The translations under genes were made by a program, and so were the position numbers. From contig NC_064041.1 in assembly GCF_932526225.1 (NCBI RefSeq), positions 8,182,313 through 8,246,312 on the forward strand: a DNA stretch of 64,000 bases, in the 5' to 3' direction. This document shows, one piece after another, positions 19,330-28,912 of the stretch. The DNA is from Nematostella vectensis. Its lineage: Eukaryota; Cnidaria; Anthozoa; Actiniaria; Edwardsiidae. Every line of letters starts with the position of its first letter. Position 1 is the stretch's first letter. Under the pieces are notes generated by a model. That model was given only the letters and a program-made list of their open reading frames with translations, was not told the origin of the DNA and made no database searches.

Positions 19330-19441
19330 CGCTTGCTAAAGAGAAATCCATTTTTTAGGCAATTTCGAATAAGTTAGAGTGCAAATAATGGCTATTGGAA
19401 TAATAAAAAGCGTTTTAGAATTTGATTTTCAACCACCTCAG

Positions 19442-19453
19442 AAGACAGGTCTT
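19442..19453. repeat. Short inverted repeat in Ala-Gly spacer (reference unit)
   Basis: AAGACAGGTCTT has 5-bp arms around AG, 67 bp upstream of Gly. It recurs in nearly every unit, with single-base changes in a few. Confidence 0.7.
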
Positions 19454-19526
19454 ATCAATCAAATCGACACGAATTTATTTTGTACTGTATCTGGAAATAT
19501 TCTGCTGCTAAACAGGAAGGCACTGG

Positions 19527-19537
19527 TGGTTCAGTGG
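19527..19537 (+). promoter_or_regulatory. A box of Gly gene (reference unit)
   Basis: TGGTTCAGTGG, which survives even in truncated Gly copies. Confidence 0.92.
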
Positions 19538-19568
19538 TAGAATTCTCGCCTGCCACGCGGGAGGCCCG

Positions 19569-19579
19569 GGTTCGATTCC
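19569..19579 (+). promoter_or_regulatory. B box of Gly gene (reference unit)
   Basis: GGTTCGATTCC is a perfect B box; it is absent from the nine truncated Gly copies. Confidence 0.95.
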
Positions 19580-19597
19580 CGGCCAGTGCAATGTTTA

Positions 19598-19607
19598 TTT
19601 TGTTTTT
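19598..19607 (+). terminator. Pol III terminator after Gly (reference unit)
   Basis: TTTTGTTTTT, two T-runs starting 8 bp after the gene. Confidence 0.85.
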
Positions 19608-19623
19608 GGCTGGAAAACATCAA

Positions 19624-19631
19624 ATGCAAAT
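19624..19631 (+). promoter_or_regulatory. Octamer-like ATGCAAAT (reference unit)
   Basis: Exact match to the POU/Oct octamer, 123 bp upstream of the next iMet and conserved in the corresponding spacer across the array. A regulatory role is only inferred, because ordinary tRNA genes do not need one. Confidence 0.4.
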
Positions 19632-19754
19632 GTCAGTACCTATATTTTCTATGAAACTCCTGTGTTGTGTACTTAAATCGGTAAACTGCAAATTAAAAGC
19701 ATAGCTTTAACACAAGAAACAAAACCGAATTTCCTCCCCAATGCTTCTGTGGTC

Positions 19755-19826
19755 AGCAGAGTGGCGCAGTGGAAGCGTGCTGGGCCCATAACCCAGAGGT
19801 CCGAGGATCGAAACCTTGCTCTGCTA
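19755..19826 (+). tRNA. tRNA-iMet-CAT: tRNA-iMet (CAT), unit 26
   Basis: Class iMet-A, CTGTGGTC leader. Confidence 0.97.
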
Positions 19827-20080
19827 GAGGTGCGTCATTTTTTGGGGCTGATATCAAGAAGATAAACAAATATTAGCAATTGTATTCGAGCCAATAAAGA
19901 TTGTGTTTGTACAAAATTTCAAAACTACTCGCGCAAAATTATAGAGACTCTCTTGCAAGCTAAAAACTTTGTTTGATTGTTTTCAATGTGTCTTTATGAT
20001 TTTGCGTTTGTATTTAAATATCCTGGAAAGCAGTTCAGAATCAGCCATATGCAGCTTCATGTGGTTTAGTTCTGATTACT

Positions 20081-20153
20081 GGGGGATTAGCTCAAATGGT
20101 AGAGCGCCCGCTTAGCATGCGGGAGGTACCGGGATCGATACCCGGATTCTCCA
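20081..20153 (+). tRNA. tRNA-Ala-AGC: tRNA-Ala (AGC), unit 26
   Basis: Class Ala-A gene, but the T-run after it is TTTGTT, a weaker terminator. Confidence 0.97.
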
Positions 20154-20351
20154 GATTTGTTCGCTTGCTAAAGAGAAATCCATTTTTTAGGCAATTTCGA
20201 CTACGTTAGAGTGCAAATAATGCCTATTGGAATAATAAAAAGTGTTTTAGAATTTGATTTTCAACCACCTCAGAAGACAGGTCTTATCAATCAAATCGAC
20301 ACGAATTTATTTTTTACTGTATCTGAAAATATTCTGTTGCTAAACAGGAAG

Positions 20352-20422
20352 GCACTGGTGGTTCAGTGGTAGAATTCTCGCCTGCCACGCGGGAGGCCCG
20401 GGTTCGATTCCCGGCCAGTGCA
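20352..20422 (+). tRNA. tRNA-Gly-GCC: tRNA-Gly (GCC), unit 26
   Basis: Class Gly-A. Confidence 0.98.
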
Positions 20423-20586
20423 ATGTTTATTTTGTTTTTGGCTGGAAAACATCAAATGCAAATGTCAGTACCTATATTTTCTATGAAACTCCTGTGTTGT
20501 GTACTTAAATCGGTAAACTGCAAATTAAAAGCATAGCTTTAACACAAGAAACAAAACCGAATTTCTTCCCCAATGCTTCTGTGGTC

Positions 20587-20658
20587 AGCAGAGTGGCGCA
20601 GTGGAAGCGTGCTGGGCCCATAACCCAGAGGTCCGAGGATCGAAACCTTGCTCTGCTA
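20587..20658 (+). tRNA. tRNA-iMet-CAT: tRNA-iMet (CAT), unit 27
   Basis: Class iMet-A, type X unit. Confidence 0.97.
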
Positions 20659-20913
20659 GAGGTGCGTCATTTTTTTGGCGCTGATATCAAGAAGATAAAC
20701 AAACATTAGCAATTGTATTCGAGCCAATAAAGATTGTGTTTGTACAAAATTTCAAAACTACTCGCGCAAAATTATAGAGACTCTCTTGCAAGCTAAAAAC
20801 TTTGTTTGATTGTTTTCAATGTGTCTTTATGATTTTGCGTTTGTATTTAAATATCCTGGAAAGCAGTTCAGAATCAGCCATATGCAGCTTCATGTGGTTT
20901 AGTTCTGATTACT

Positions 20914-20986
20914 GGGGGATTAGCTCAAATGGTAGAGCGCCCGCTTAGCATGCTGGAGGTACCGGGATCGATACCCGGATTCTCCA
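20914..20986 (+). tRNA. tRNA-Ala-AGC: tRNA-Ala (AGC), unit 27
   Basis: T41 leaves C29 unpaired; otherwise Ala-A. Confidence 0.92.
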
Positions 20987-21184
20987 GATTTTTTCGCTTG
21001 CTAAAGAGAAATCCATTTTTTAGGCAATTTCGACTACGTTAGAGTGCAAATAATGCCTATTGGAATAATAAAAAGCGTTTTAGAATTTGATTTTCAACCA
21101 CCTCAGAAGACAGGTCTTATCAATCAAATCGACGCGAATTCATTTTGTACTGTATCTGGAAATATTCTGCTGCTAAACAGGAAG

Positions 21185-21255
21185 GCACTGGTGGTTCAGT
21201 GGTAGAATTCTCGCCTGCCACGCGGGAGGCCCTGGTTCGATTCCCGGCCAGTGCA
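21185..21255 (+). tRNA. tRNA-Gly-GCC: tRNA-Gly (GCC), unit 27, Gly-C
   Basis: Class Gly-C. Confidence 0.93.
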
Positions 21256-21419
21256 ATGTTTATTTTGTTTTTGGCTGGAAAACATCAAATGCAAATGTCA
21301 GTACCTATATTTTCTATGAAACTCCTGTGTTGTGTACTTAAATCGGTAAACTGCAAATTAAAAGCATAGCTTTAACACAAGAAACAAAACCGAATTTCCT
21401 CCCCAAGGCTTCAATGGTT

Positions 21420-21490
21420 AGATGAGTGGCGCAGTGGAAGCGTGTGGGCCCATAACCCAGAGGGCCGAGGATCGAAACCTTGCTCTGCTA
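21420..21490 (+). tRNA. tRNA-iMet-like, unit 28, one base short
   Basis: Class iMet-B that has also lost the C opening the anticodon stem (GCGTGTGGG instead of GCGTGCTGGG), so it is 71 nt. The variable loop has the G variant seen at 2753. Probably non-functional. Confidence 0.72.
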
Positions 21491-21746
21491 GAGGTGCGTT
21501 ATTTTTTTGTCGCTGATATCAAGAAGAGAAACAAAACATTAGCAATTGTATTCGAGCCAATAAAGATTGTGTTTGTACAAAATTTCAAAAATACTCGCGC
21601 AAAATTATAGAGACTCTCTTGCAAGCTAAAAACTTTGTTTGATTGTTTTCAATGTGTCTTTATGATTTTGCGTTTGTATTTAAATATCCTGGAAAGCAGT
21701 TCAGAATCAGCCATATGCAGCTTCATGTGGTTTAGTTCTGATTACT

Positions 21747-21819
21747 GGGGGATTAGCTCAAATGGTAGAGCGCCCGCTTAGCATGCCGGAGGTACCGGGA
21801 TCGATACCAGGATTCTCCA
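21747..21819 (+). tRNA. tRNA-Ala-AGC: tRNA-Ala (AGC), unit 28, Ala-B
   Basis: Class Ala-B. Confidence 0.87.
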
Positions 21820-22017
21820 GATTTTTTCGCTTGGTGAAGAGAAATCCATTTTTTAGGCAATTTCGACTAAGTTAGAGTGCAAATAATGCCTATTGGAATA
21901 ATAAAAAGCGTTTTAGAATTTGATTTTCAACCACCTCAGAAGACAGGTCTTATCAATCAAATCGACACGAATTTATTTTGTACTGTATCTGGAAATATTC
22001 TGCTGCTAAACAGGAAG

Positions 22018-22088
22018 GCACTGGTGGTTCAGTGGTAGAATTCTGGCCTGCCACGCGGGAGGCCCGGTTTCGATTCCCGGCCAGTGCA
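22018..22088 (+). tRNA. tRNA-Gly-GCC: tRNA-Gly (GCC), unit 28, Gly-B
   Basis: Class Gly-B. Confidence 0.87.
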
Positions 22089-22252
22089 ATGTTTATTTTG
22101 TTTTTGGCTGGAAAACATCAAATGCAAATGTCAGTACCTACATTTTCTATGAAACTCCTGTGTTGTGTACTTAAATCGGTAAACTGCATATTAAAAGCAT
22201 AGCTTTAACACAAGAAACAAAACCGAATTTCCTCCCCAATGCTTCTGTGGTC

Positions 22253-22324
22253 AGCAGAGTGGCGCAGTGGAAGCGTGCTGGGCCCATAACCCAGAGGTCC
22301 GAGGATCGAAACCTTGCTCTGCTA
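22253..22324 (+). tRNA. tRNA-iMet-CAT: tRNA-iMet (CAT), unit 29
   Basis: Class iMet-A, type X. Confidence 0.97.
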
Positions 22325-22578
22325 GAGGTGCGTCATTTTTTGGCGCTGATATCAAGAAGATAAACAAACATTAGCAATTGTATTCGAGCCAATAAAGATT
22401 GTGTTTGTACAAAATTTCAAAACTACTCGCGCAAAATTATAGAGACTCTCTTGCAAGCTAAAAACTTTGTTTGATTGTTTTCAATGTGTCTTTATGATTT
22501 TGCGTTTGTATTTAAATATCCTGGAAAGCAGTTCAGAATCAGCCATATGCAGCTTCATGTGGTTTAGTTCTGATTACT

Positions 22579-22651
22579 GGGGGATTAGCTCAAATGGTAG
22601 AGCGCCCGCTTAGCATGCGGGAGGTACCGGGATCGATACCCGGATTCTCCA
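22579..22651 (+). tRNA. tRNA-Ala-AGC: tRNA-Ala (AGC), unit 29
   Basis: Class Ala-A. Confidence 0.97.
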
Positions 22652-22849
22652 GATTTTTTCGCTTGCTAAAGAGAAATCCATTTTTTAGGCAATTTCGACT
22701 ACGTTAGAGTGCAAATAATGCCTATTGGAATAATAAAAAGCGTTTTAGAATTTGATTTTCAACCACCTCAGAAGACAGGTCTTATCAATCAAATCGACGC
22801 GAATTCATTTTGTACTGTATCTGGAAATATTCTGCTGCTAAACAGGAAG

Positions 22850-22920
22850 GCACTGGTGGTTCAGTGGTAGAATTCTCGCCTGCCACGCGGGAGGCCCTGG
22901 TTCGATTCCCGGCCAGTGCA
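22850..22920 (+). tRNA. tRNA-Gly-GCC: tRNA-Gly (GCC), unit 29, Gly-C
   Basis: Class Gly-C. Confidence 0.93.
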
Positions 22921-23084
22921 ATGTTTATTTTGTTTTTGGCTGGAAAACATCAAATGCAAATGTCAGTACCTATATTTTCTATGAAACTCCTGTGTTGTGT
23001 ACTTAAATCGGTAAACTGCAAATTAAAAGCATAGCTTTAACACAAGAAACAAAACCGAATTTCCTCCCCAAGGCTTCAATGGTT

Positions 23085-23156
23085 AGATGAGTGGCGCAGT
23101 GGAAGCGTGCTGGGCCCATAACCCAGAGGTCCGAGGATCGAAACCTTGCTCTGCTA
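23085..23156 (+). tRNA. tRNA-iMet-CAT: tRNA-iMet (CAT), unit 30, iMet-B
   Basis: Class iMet-B, type Y. Confidence 0.84.
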
Positions 23157-23412
23157 GAGGTGCGTTATTTTTTTGTCGCTGATATCAAGAAGAGAAACAA
23201 AACATTAGCAATTGTATTCGAGCCAATAAAGATTGTGTTTGTACAAAATTTCAAAAATACTCGCGCAAAATTATAGAGACTCTCTTGCAAGCTAAAAACT
23301 TTGTTTGATTGTTTTCAATGTGTCTTTATGATTTTGCGTTTGTATTTAAATATCCTGGAAAGCAGTTCAGAATCAGCCATATGCAGCTTCATGTGGTTTA
23401 GTTCTGATTACT

Positions 23413-23485
23413 GGGGGATTAGCTCAAATGGTAGAGCGCCCGCTTAGCATGCCGGAGGTACCGGGATCGATACCAGGATTCTCCA
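23413..23485 (+). tRNA. tRNA-Ala-AGC: tRNA-Ala (AGC), unit 30, Ala-B
   Basis: Class Ala-B. Confidence 0.87.
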
Positions 23486-23683
23486 GATTTTTTCGCTTGG
23501 TGAAGAGAAATCCATTTTTTAGGCAATTTCGACTAAGTTAGAGTGCAAATAATGCCTATTGGAATAATAAAAAGCGTTTTAGAATTTGATTTTCAACCAC
23601 CTCAGAAGACAGGTCTTATCAATCAAATCGACACGAATTTATTTTGTACTGTATCTGGAAATATTCTGCTGCTAAACAGGAAG

Positions 23684-23754
23684 GCACTGGTGGTTCAGTG
23701 GTAGAATTCTGGCCTGCCACGCGGGAGGCCCGGTTTCGATTCCCGGCCAGTGCA
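23684..23754 (+). tRNA. tRNA-Gly-GCC: tRNA-Gly (GCC), unit 30, Gly-B
   Basis: Class Gly-B. Confidence 0.87.
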
Positions 23755-23918
23755 ATGTTTATTTTGTTTTTGGCTGGAAAACATCAAATGCAAATGTCAG
23801 TACCTATATTTTCTATGAAACTCCTGTGTTGTGTACTTAAATCGGTAAACTGCATATTAAAAGCATAGCTTTAACACAAGAAACAAAACCGAATTTCCTC
23901 CCCAATGCTTCTGTGGTC

Positions 23919-23990
23919 AGCAGAGTGGCGCAGTGGAAGCGTGCTGGGCCCATAACCCAGAGGTCCGAGGATCGAAACCTTGCTCTGCTA
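23919..23990 (+). tRNA. tRNA-iMet-CAT: tRNA-iMet (CAT), unit 31
   Basis: Class iMet-A, type X. Confidence 0.97.
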
Positions 23991-24244
23991 GAGGTGCGTC
24001 ATTTTTTGGCGCTGATATCAAGAAGATAAACAAACATTAGCAATTGTATTCGAGCCAATAAAGATTGTGTTTGTACAAAATTTCAAAACTACTCGCGCAA
24101 AATTATAGAGACTCTCTTGCAAGCTAAAAACTTTGTTTGATTGTTTTCAATGTGTCTTTATGATTTTGCGTTTGTATTTAAATATCCTGGAAAGCAGTTC
24201 AGAATCAGCCATATGCAGCTTCATGTGGTTTAGTTCTGATTACT

Positions 24245-24317
24245 GGGGGATTAGCTCAAATGGTAGAGCGCCCGCTTAGCATGCGGGAGGTACCGGGATC
24301 GATACCCGGATTCTCCA
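24245..24317 (+). tRNA. tRNA-Ala-AGC: tRNA-Ala (AGC), unit 31
   Basis: Class Ala-A. Confidence 0.97.
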
Positions 24318-24515
24318 GATTTTTTCGCTTGCTAAAGAGAAATCCATTTTTTAGGCAATTTCGACTACGTTAGAGTGCAAATAATGCCTATTGGAATAAT
24401 AAAAAGCGTTTTAGAATTTGATTTTCAACCACCTCAGAAGACAGGTCTTATCAATCAAATCGACGCGAATTCATTTTGTACTGTATCTGGAAATATTCTG
24501 CTGCTAAACAGGAAG

Positions 24516-24586
24516 GCACTGGTGGTTCAGTGGTAGAATTCTCGCCTGCCACGCGGGAGGCCCTGGTTCGATTCCCGGCCAGTGCA
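24516..24586 (+). tRNA. tRNA-Gly-GCC: tRNA-Gly (GCC), unit 31, Gly-C
   Basis: Class Gly-C. Confidence 0.93.
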
Positions 24587-24750
24587 ATGTTTATTTTGTT
24601 TTTGGCTGGAAAACATCAAATGCAAATGTCAGTACCTATATTTTCTATGAAACTCCTGTGTTGTGTACTTAAATCGGTAAACTGCAAATTAAAAGCATAG
24701 CTTTAACACAAGAAACAAAACCGAATTTCCTCCCCAAGGCTTCAATGGTT

Positions 24751-24822
24751 AGATGAGTGGCGCAGTGGAAGCGTGCTGGGCCCATAACCCAGAGGTCCGA
24801 GGATCGAAACCTTGCTCTGCTA
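24751..24822 (+). tRNA. tRNA-iMet-CAT: tRNA-iMet (CAT), unit 32, iMet-B
   Basis: Class iMet-B, type Y. Confidence 0.84.
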
Positions 24823-25076
24823 GAGGTGCGTTATTTTTTTGTCGCTGATATCAAGAAGAGAAACAAAACATTAGCAATTGTATTCAAGCCAATAAAGATT
24901 GTGTTTGTACAAAATTTCAAAACTACTCGCGCAAAATTATAGACTCTCTTGCAAGCTAAAAACTTTGTTTGATTGTTTTCAATGTGTCTTTATGATTTTG
25001 CGTTTGTATTTAAATATCCTGGAAAGCAGTTCAGAATCAGCCATATGCAGCTTCATGTGGTTTAGTTCCGATTACT

Positions 25077-25149
25077 GGGGGATTAGCTCAAATGGTAGAG
25101 CGCCCGCTTAGCATGCCGGAGGTACCGGGATCGATACCAGGATTCTCCA
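25077..25149 (+). tRNA. tRNA-Ala-AGC: tRNA-Ala (AGC), unit 32, Ala-B
   Basis: Class Ala-B; the leader reads GTTCCGATTACT, a T-to-C marker shared with units 61 and 66. Confidence 0.87.
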
Positions 25150-25347
25150 GATTTTTTCGCTTGGTGAAGAGAAATCCATTTTTTAGGCAATTTCGACTAA
25201 GTTAGAGTGCAAATAATGCCTATTGGAATAATAAAAAGCGTTTTAGAATTTGATTTTCAACCACCTCAGAAGACAGGTCTTATCAATCAAATCGACACGA
25301 ATTTATTTTGTACTGTATCTGGAAATATTCTGCTGCTAAACAGGAAG

Positions 25348-25418
25348 GCACTGGTGGTTCAGTGGTAGAATTCTGGCCTGCCACGAGGGAGGCCCGGTTT
25401 CGATTCCCGGCCAGTGCA
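25348..25418 (+). tRNA. tRNA-Gly-GCC: tRNA-Gly (GCC), unit 32, Gly-B
   Basis: Class Gly-B with A40, as in unit 8. Confidence 0.82.
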
Positions 25419-25582
25419 ATGTTTATTTTGTTTTTGGCTGGAAAACATCAAATGCAAATGTCAGTACCTATATTTTCTATGAAACTCCTGTGTTGTGTAC
25501 TTAAATCGGTAAACTGCAAATTAAAAGCATAGCTTTAACACAAGAAACAAAACCGAATTTCCTCCCCAAGGCTTCAATGGTT

Positions 25583-25654
25583 AGATGAGTGGCGCAGTGG
25601 AAGCGTGCTGGGCCCATAACCCAGAGGTCCGAGGATCGAAACCTTGCTCTGCTA
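25583..25654 (+). tRNA. tRNA-iMet-CAT: tRNA-iMet (CAT), unit 33, iMet-B
   Basis: Class iMet-B, a second type Y unit in a row. Confidence 0.84.
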
Positions 25655-25910
25655 GAGGTGCGTTATTTTTTTGTCGCTGATATCAAGAAGAGAAACAAAA
25701 CATTAGCAATTGTATTCGAGCCAATAAAGATTGTGTTTGTACAAAATTTCAAAAATACTCGCGCAAAATTATAGAGACTCTCTTGCAAGCTAAAAACTTT
25801 GTTTGATTGTTTTCAATGTGTCTTTATGATTTTGCGTTTGTATTTAAATATCCTGGAAAGCAGTTCAGAATCAGCCATATGCAGCTTCATGTGGTTTAGT
25901 TCTGATTACT

Positions 25911-25983
25911 GGGGGATTAGCTCAAATGGTAGAGCGCCCGCTTAGCATGCCGGAGGTACCGGGATCGATACCAGGATTCTCCA
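25911..25983 (+). tRNA. tRNA-Ala-AGC: tRNA-Ala (AGC), unit 33, Ala-B
   Basis: Class Ala-B. Confidence 0.87.
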
Positions 25984-26181
25984 GATTTTTTCGCTTGGTG
26001 AAGAGAAATCCATTTTTTAGGCAATTTCGACTAAGTTAGAGTGCAAATAATGCCTATTGGAATAATAAAAAGCGTTTTAGAATTTGATTTTCAACCACCT
26101 CAGAAGACAGGTCTTATCAATCAAATCGACACGAATTTATTTTGTACTGTATCTGGAAATATTCTGCTGCTAAACAGGAAG

Positions 26182-26252
26182 GCACTGGTGGTTCAGTGGT
26201 AGAATTCTGGCCTGCCACGCGGGAGGCCCGGTTTCGATTCCCGGCCAGTGCA
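26182..26252 (+). tRNA. tRNA-Gly-GCC: tRNA-Gly (GCC), unit 33, Gly-B
   Basis: Class Gly-B; the spacer after it has GGCTGTAAAAC. Confidence 0.87.
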
Positions 26253-26416
26253 ATGTTTATTTTGTTTTTGGCTGTAAAACATCAAATGCAAATGTCAGTA
26301 CCTACATTTTCTATGAAACTCCTGTGTTGTGTACTTAAATCGGTAAACTGCATATTAAAAGCATAGCTTTAACACAAGAAACAAAACCGAATTTCCTCCC
26401 CAATGCTTCTGTGGTC

Positions 26417-26488
26417 AGCAGAGTGGCGCAGTGGAAGCGTGCTGGGCCCATAACCCAGAGGTCCGAGGATCGAAACCTTGCTCTGCTA
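26417..26488 (+). tRNA. tRNA-iMet-CAT: tRNA-iMet (CAT), unit 34
   Basis: Class iMet-A. The large duplication ends within the spacer after this gene. Confidence 0.97.
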
Positions 26489-26742
26489 GAGGTGCGTCAT
26501 TTTTTGGCGCTGATATCAAGAAGATAAACAAACATTAGCAATTGTATTCGAGTCAATAAAGATTGTGTTTGTACAAAATTTCAAAACTACTCGCGCAAAA
26601 TTATAGAGACTCTCTTGCAATCTAAAAACTTTGTTTGATTGTTTTCAATGTCTCTTAATGATTTTGCTTTTGTATTTAAATATCATGGAAAGCAGTTCAG
26701 AATCAGCCATATGCAGCTTCATGTGCTTTAGTTCTGATTACT

Positions 26743-26815
26743 GGGGAATTAGCTCAAATGGTAGAGCGCCCGCTTAGCATGCGGGAGGTACCGGGATCGA
26801 TACCCGGATTCTCCA
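26743..26815 (+). tRNA. tRNA-Ala-AGC: tRNA-Ala (AGC), unit 34
   Basis: A5:U68 pair in place of G5:U68, with consensus T loop. The spacer 3' of it is one base shorter than usual. Confidence 0.96.
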
Positions 26816-27012
26816 GATTTTTTAGCTTGCTAAAGAGAAATCCATTTTTAGGCAATTTCGACTAAGTTAGAGTGCAAATAATGCCTATTGGAATAATAAA
26901 AAGCGTTTTAGAATTTGATTTTCAACTACCTCAGAAGACAGGTCTTATCAATCAAATCGACACGAATTTATTTTGTACTGTATCTGTAAATATTCTTCTG
27001 CTAAACTGGAAG

Positions 27013-27083
27013 GCACTGGTGGTTCAGTGGTAGAATTCTCGCATGCCACGCGGGAGGCCCGGGTTCGATTCCCGGCCAGTGCA
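27013..27083 (+). tRNA. tRNA-Gly-GCC: tRNA-Gly (GCC), unit 34, Gly-E
   Basis: Class Gly-E, with the AACTGGAAGGCACT leader shared with units 67 and 76. Confidence 0.95.
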
Positions 27084-27247
27084 ATGTTTATTTTGTTTTT
27101 GGCTGGAAAACATCAAATGCAAATGTCAGTACCTATATTTTCTATGAAACTCCTGTGTTGTGTACTTAAATCGGTAAACTGCAAATTAAAAGCTTAGCTT
27201 TAACACAAGAAGCAAAACCGAATTTTCTCCCCAAGGCATCAATCGTT

Positions 27248-27319
27248 AGAAGAGTGGCGCAGTGGAAGCGTGCTGGGCCCATAACCCAGAGGTCCGAGGA
27301 TCGAAACCTTGCTCTGCTA
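27248..27319 (+). tRNA. tRNA-iMet-CAT: tRNA-iMet (CAT), unit 35
   Basis: Starts AGAAGAG; A3 faces G70, one acceptor mismatch. Confidence 0.92.
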
Positions 27320-27576
27320 GAGGTGCGTCATTTTTTTTGTCGCTGATATCAAGAAGAGAAACAAAACATTAGCAATTGTATTCAAGCCAATAAAGATTGT
27401 GTTTGTACAAAATTTCAAAACTACTCGCGCAAAATTATAGAGACTCTCTTGCAAGCTAAAAACTTTGTTTGATTGTTTTCAATGTGTCTTTATGATTTTG
27501 CGTTTGTATTTAAATATCCTGGAAAGCAGTTCAGAATCAGCCATATGCAGCTTCATGTGGTTTAGTTCTGATTACT

Positions 27577-27649
27577 GGGGGATTAGCTCAAATGGTAGAG
27601 CGCCCGCTTAGCATGCGGGAGGTACCGGGATCGATACCCGGATTTTCCA
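27577..27649 (+). tRNA. tRNA-Ala-AGC: tRNA-Ala (AGC), unit 35
   Basis: The 3' acceptor strand is ATTTTCC; T69 makes a wobble with G4. Confidence 0.95.
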
Positions 27650-27847
27650 GATTTTTTCGCTTGGTAAAGAGAAATCCATTTTTTAGGCAATTTCGACTAA
27701 GTTAGAGTGCAAATAATGCCTATTGGAATAATAAAAAGCGTTTTAGAATTTGATTTTCAACCACCTCAGAAGACAGGTCTTATCAATCAAATCGACACGA
27801 ATTTATTTTGTACTGTATCTGGAAATATTCTGCTGCTAAACAGGAAG

Positions 27848-27918
27848 GCACTGGTGGTTCAGTGGTAGAAATCTGGCCTGCCACGCGGGAGAACCGGGTT
27901 CGATTCCCGGCCAGTGCA
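27848..27918 (+). tRNA. tRNA-Gly-GCC: tRNA-Gly (GCC), unit 35
   Basis: A25 in the D stem, G29 facing G41, and variable loop AGAA; the T arm and B box are perfect. Confidence 0.86.
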
Positions 27919-28082
27919 ATGTTTATTTTGTTTTTGGCTGGAAAACATCAAATGCAAATGTCAGTACCTACATTTTCTATGAAACTCCTGTGTTGTGTAC
28001 TTAAATCGGTAAACTGCATATTAAAAGCATAGCTTTAACACAAGAAACAAAACCGAATTTCCTCCCCAATGCTTCTGTGGTC

Positions 28083-28154
28083 AGCAGAGTGGCGCAGTGG
28101 AAGCGTGCTGGGCCCATAACCCAGAGGTCCGAGGATCTAAACCTTGCTCTGCTA
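28083..28154 (+). tRNA. tRNA-iMet-CAT: tRNA-iMet (CAT), unit 36
   Basis: Consensus except G57 to T in the T loop (ATCTAAA). Confidence 0.92.
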
Positions 28155-28406
28155 GAGGTGCGTCATTTTTTGACGCTGATATCAAGAAGATAAACAAACA
28201 TTAGCAATTGTATTCGAGCCAATAAAGATTGTGTTTGTACAAAATTTCAAAACTACTCGCGCAAAATTATAGACTCTCTTGCAATCTAAAAACTTTGTTT
28301 GATTGTTTTCAATGTGTCTTTATGATTTTGCGTTTGTATTTAAATATCCTGGAAAGCAGTTCAGAATCAGCCATATGCAGCTTCATGTGCTTTAGTTCTG
28401 ATTACT

Positions 28407-28479
28407 GGGGAATTAGCTCAAATGGTAGAGCGCCCGCTTAGCATGCGGGAGGTACCGGGATAGATACCCGGATTCTCCA
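28407..28479 (+). tRNA. tRNA-Ala-AGC: tRNA-Ala (AGC), unit 36
   Basis: A5:U68 pair and A56 in the T loop, as in unit 10. Confidence 0.87.
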
Positions 28480-28677
28480 GATTTTTTCGCTTGCTAAAGA
28501 GAAATCCATTTTTTAGGCAATTTCGACTAAGTTAGAGTGCAAATAATGCCTATTGGAATAATAAAAAGCGTTTTAGAATTTGATTTTCAACTACCTCAGA
28601 AGACAGGTCTTATCAATCAAATCGACACGAATTTATTTTGTACTGTATCTGGAAATATTCTGCTGCTAAACAGGAAG

Positions 28678-28748
28678 GCACTGGTGGTTCAGTGGTAGAA
28701 TTCTCGCATGCCACGCGGGAGGCCCGGGTTCGATTTCCGGCCAGTGCA
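28678..28748 (+). tRNA. tRNA-Gly-GCC: tRNA-Gly (GCC), unit 36, Gly-E
   Basis: Class Gly-E with T61, a wobble opposite G53. Confidence 0.94.
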
Positions 28749-28912
28749 ATGTTTATTTTGTTTTTGGCTGGAAAACATCAAATGCAAATGTCAGTACCTA
28801 TATTTTCTATGAAACTCCTGTGTTGTGTACTTAAATCGGTAAACTGCAAATTAAAAGCATAGCTTTAACACAAGAAACAAAACCGAATTTCCTCCCCAAG
28901 GCTTCAATGGTT

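Larger units (their letters stand above)
19520..19590 (+). tRNA. tRNA-Gly-GCC: tRNA-Gly (GCC), unit 25, reference copy
   Basis: Glycine tRNA; anticodon GCC reads GGC and GGU. The 71-nt gene has acceptor GCACTGG/CCAGTGC, D stem GTTC/GAAT, anticodon stem CTCGC/GCGGG, loop CTGCCAC, short variable loop AGGC, and T stem CCGGG/CCCGG around TTCGATT. C35-C36 are the main glycyl identity bases. There is no intron and no encoded CCA. The gene ends the unit; T4 at 19598-19601 and T5 at 19603-19607 follow, then 164 bp to the next iMet. It is the gene most often damaged in this array. Confidence 0.98.
20587..26416 (+). repeat. Zone of alternating unit types (1,666-bp dimer)
   Basis: Type X units have iMet-A with CTGTGGTC leader, consensus-like Ala, CGACTACG spacer and Gly-C. 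Type Y units have iMet-B, Ala-B, GGTGAAGAG spacer and Gly-B. Here they run X Y X Y X Y Y (units 27-33), giving a dimer of two units. Confidence 0.85.
5251..26552 (+). repeat. Large segmental duplication, copy 1 (about 21.3 kb, units 8-34)
   Basis: This stretch matches 28913-50213 unit by unit at a shift of 23,661-23,662 bp. It shares rare markers: the three truncated Gly genes, the GCT-anticodon Gly, the one-base-deleted iMet and the iMet-C run. The left edge lies between the Gly genes at 5016/28678, which differ, and the iMet at 5251. The right edge lies just before position 26553, where GAGTCAATA differs from GAGCCAATA. I saw only a few single-base differences apart from a divergent patch near 7.5 kb. 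Confidence 0.93.
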
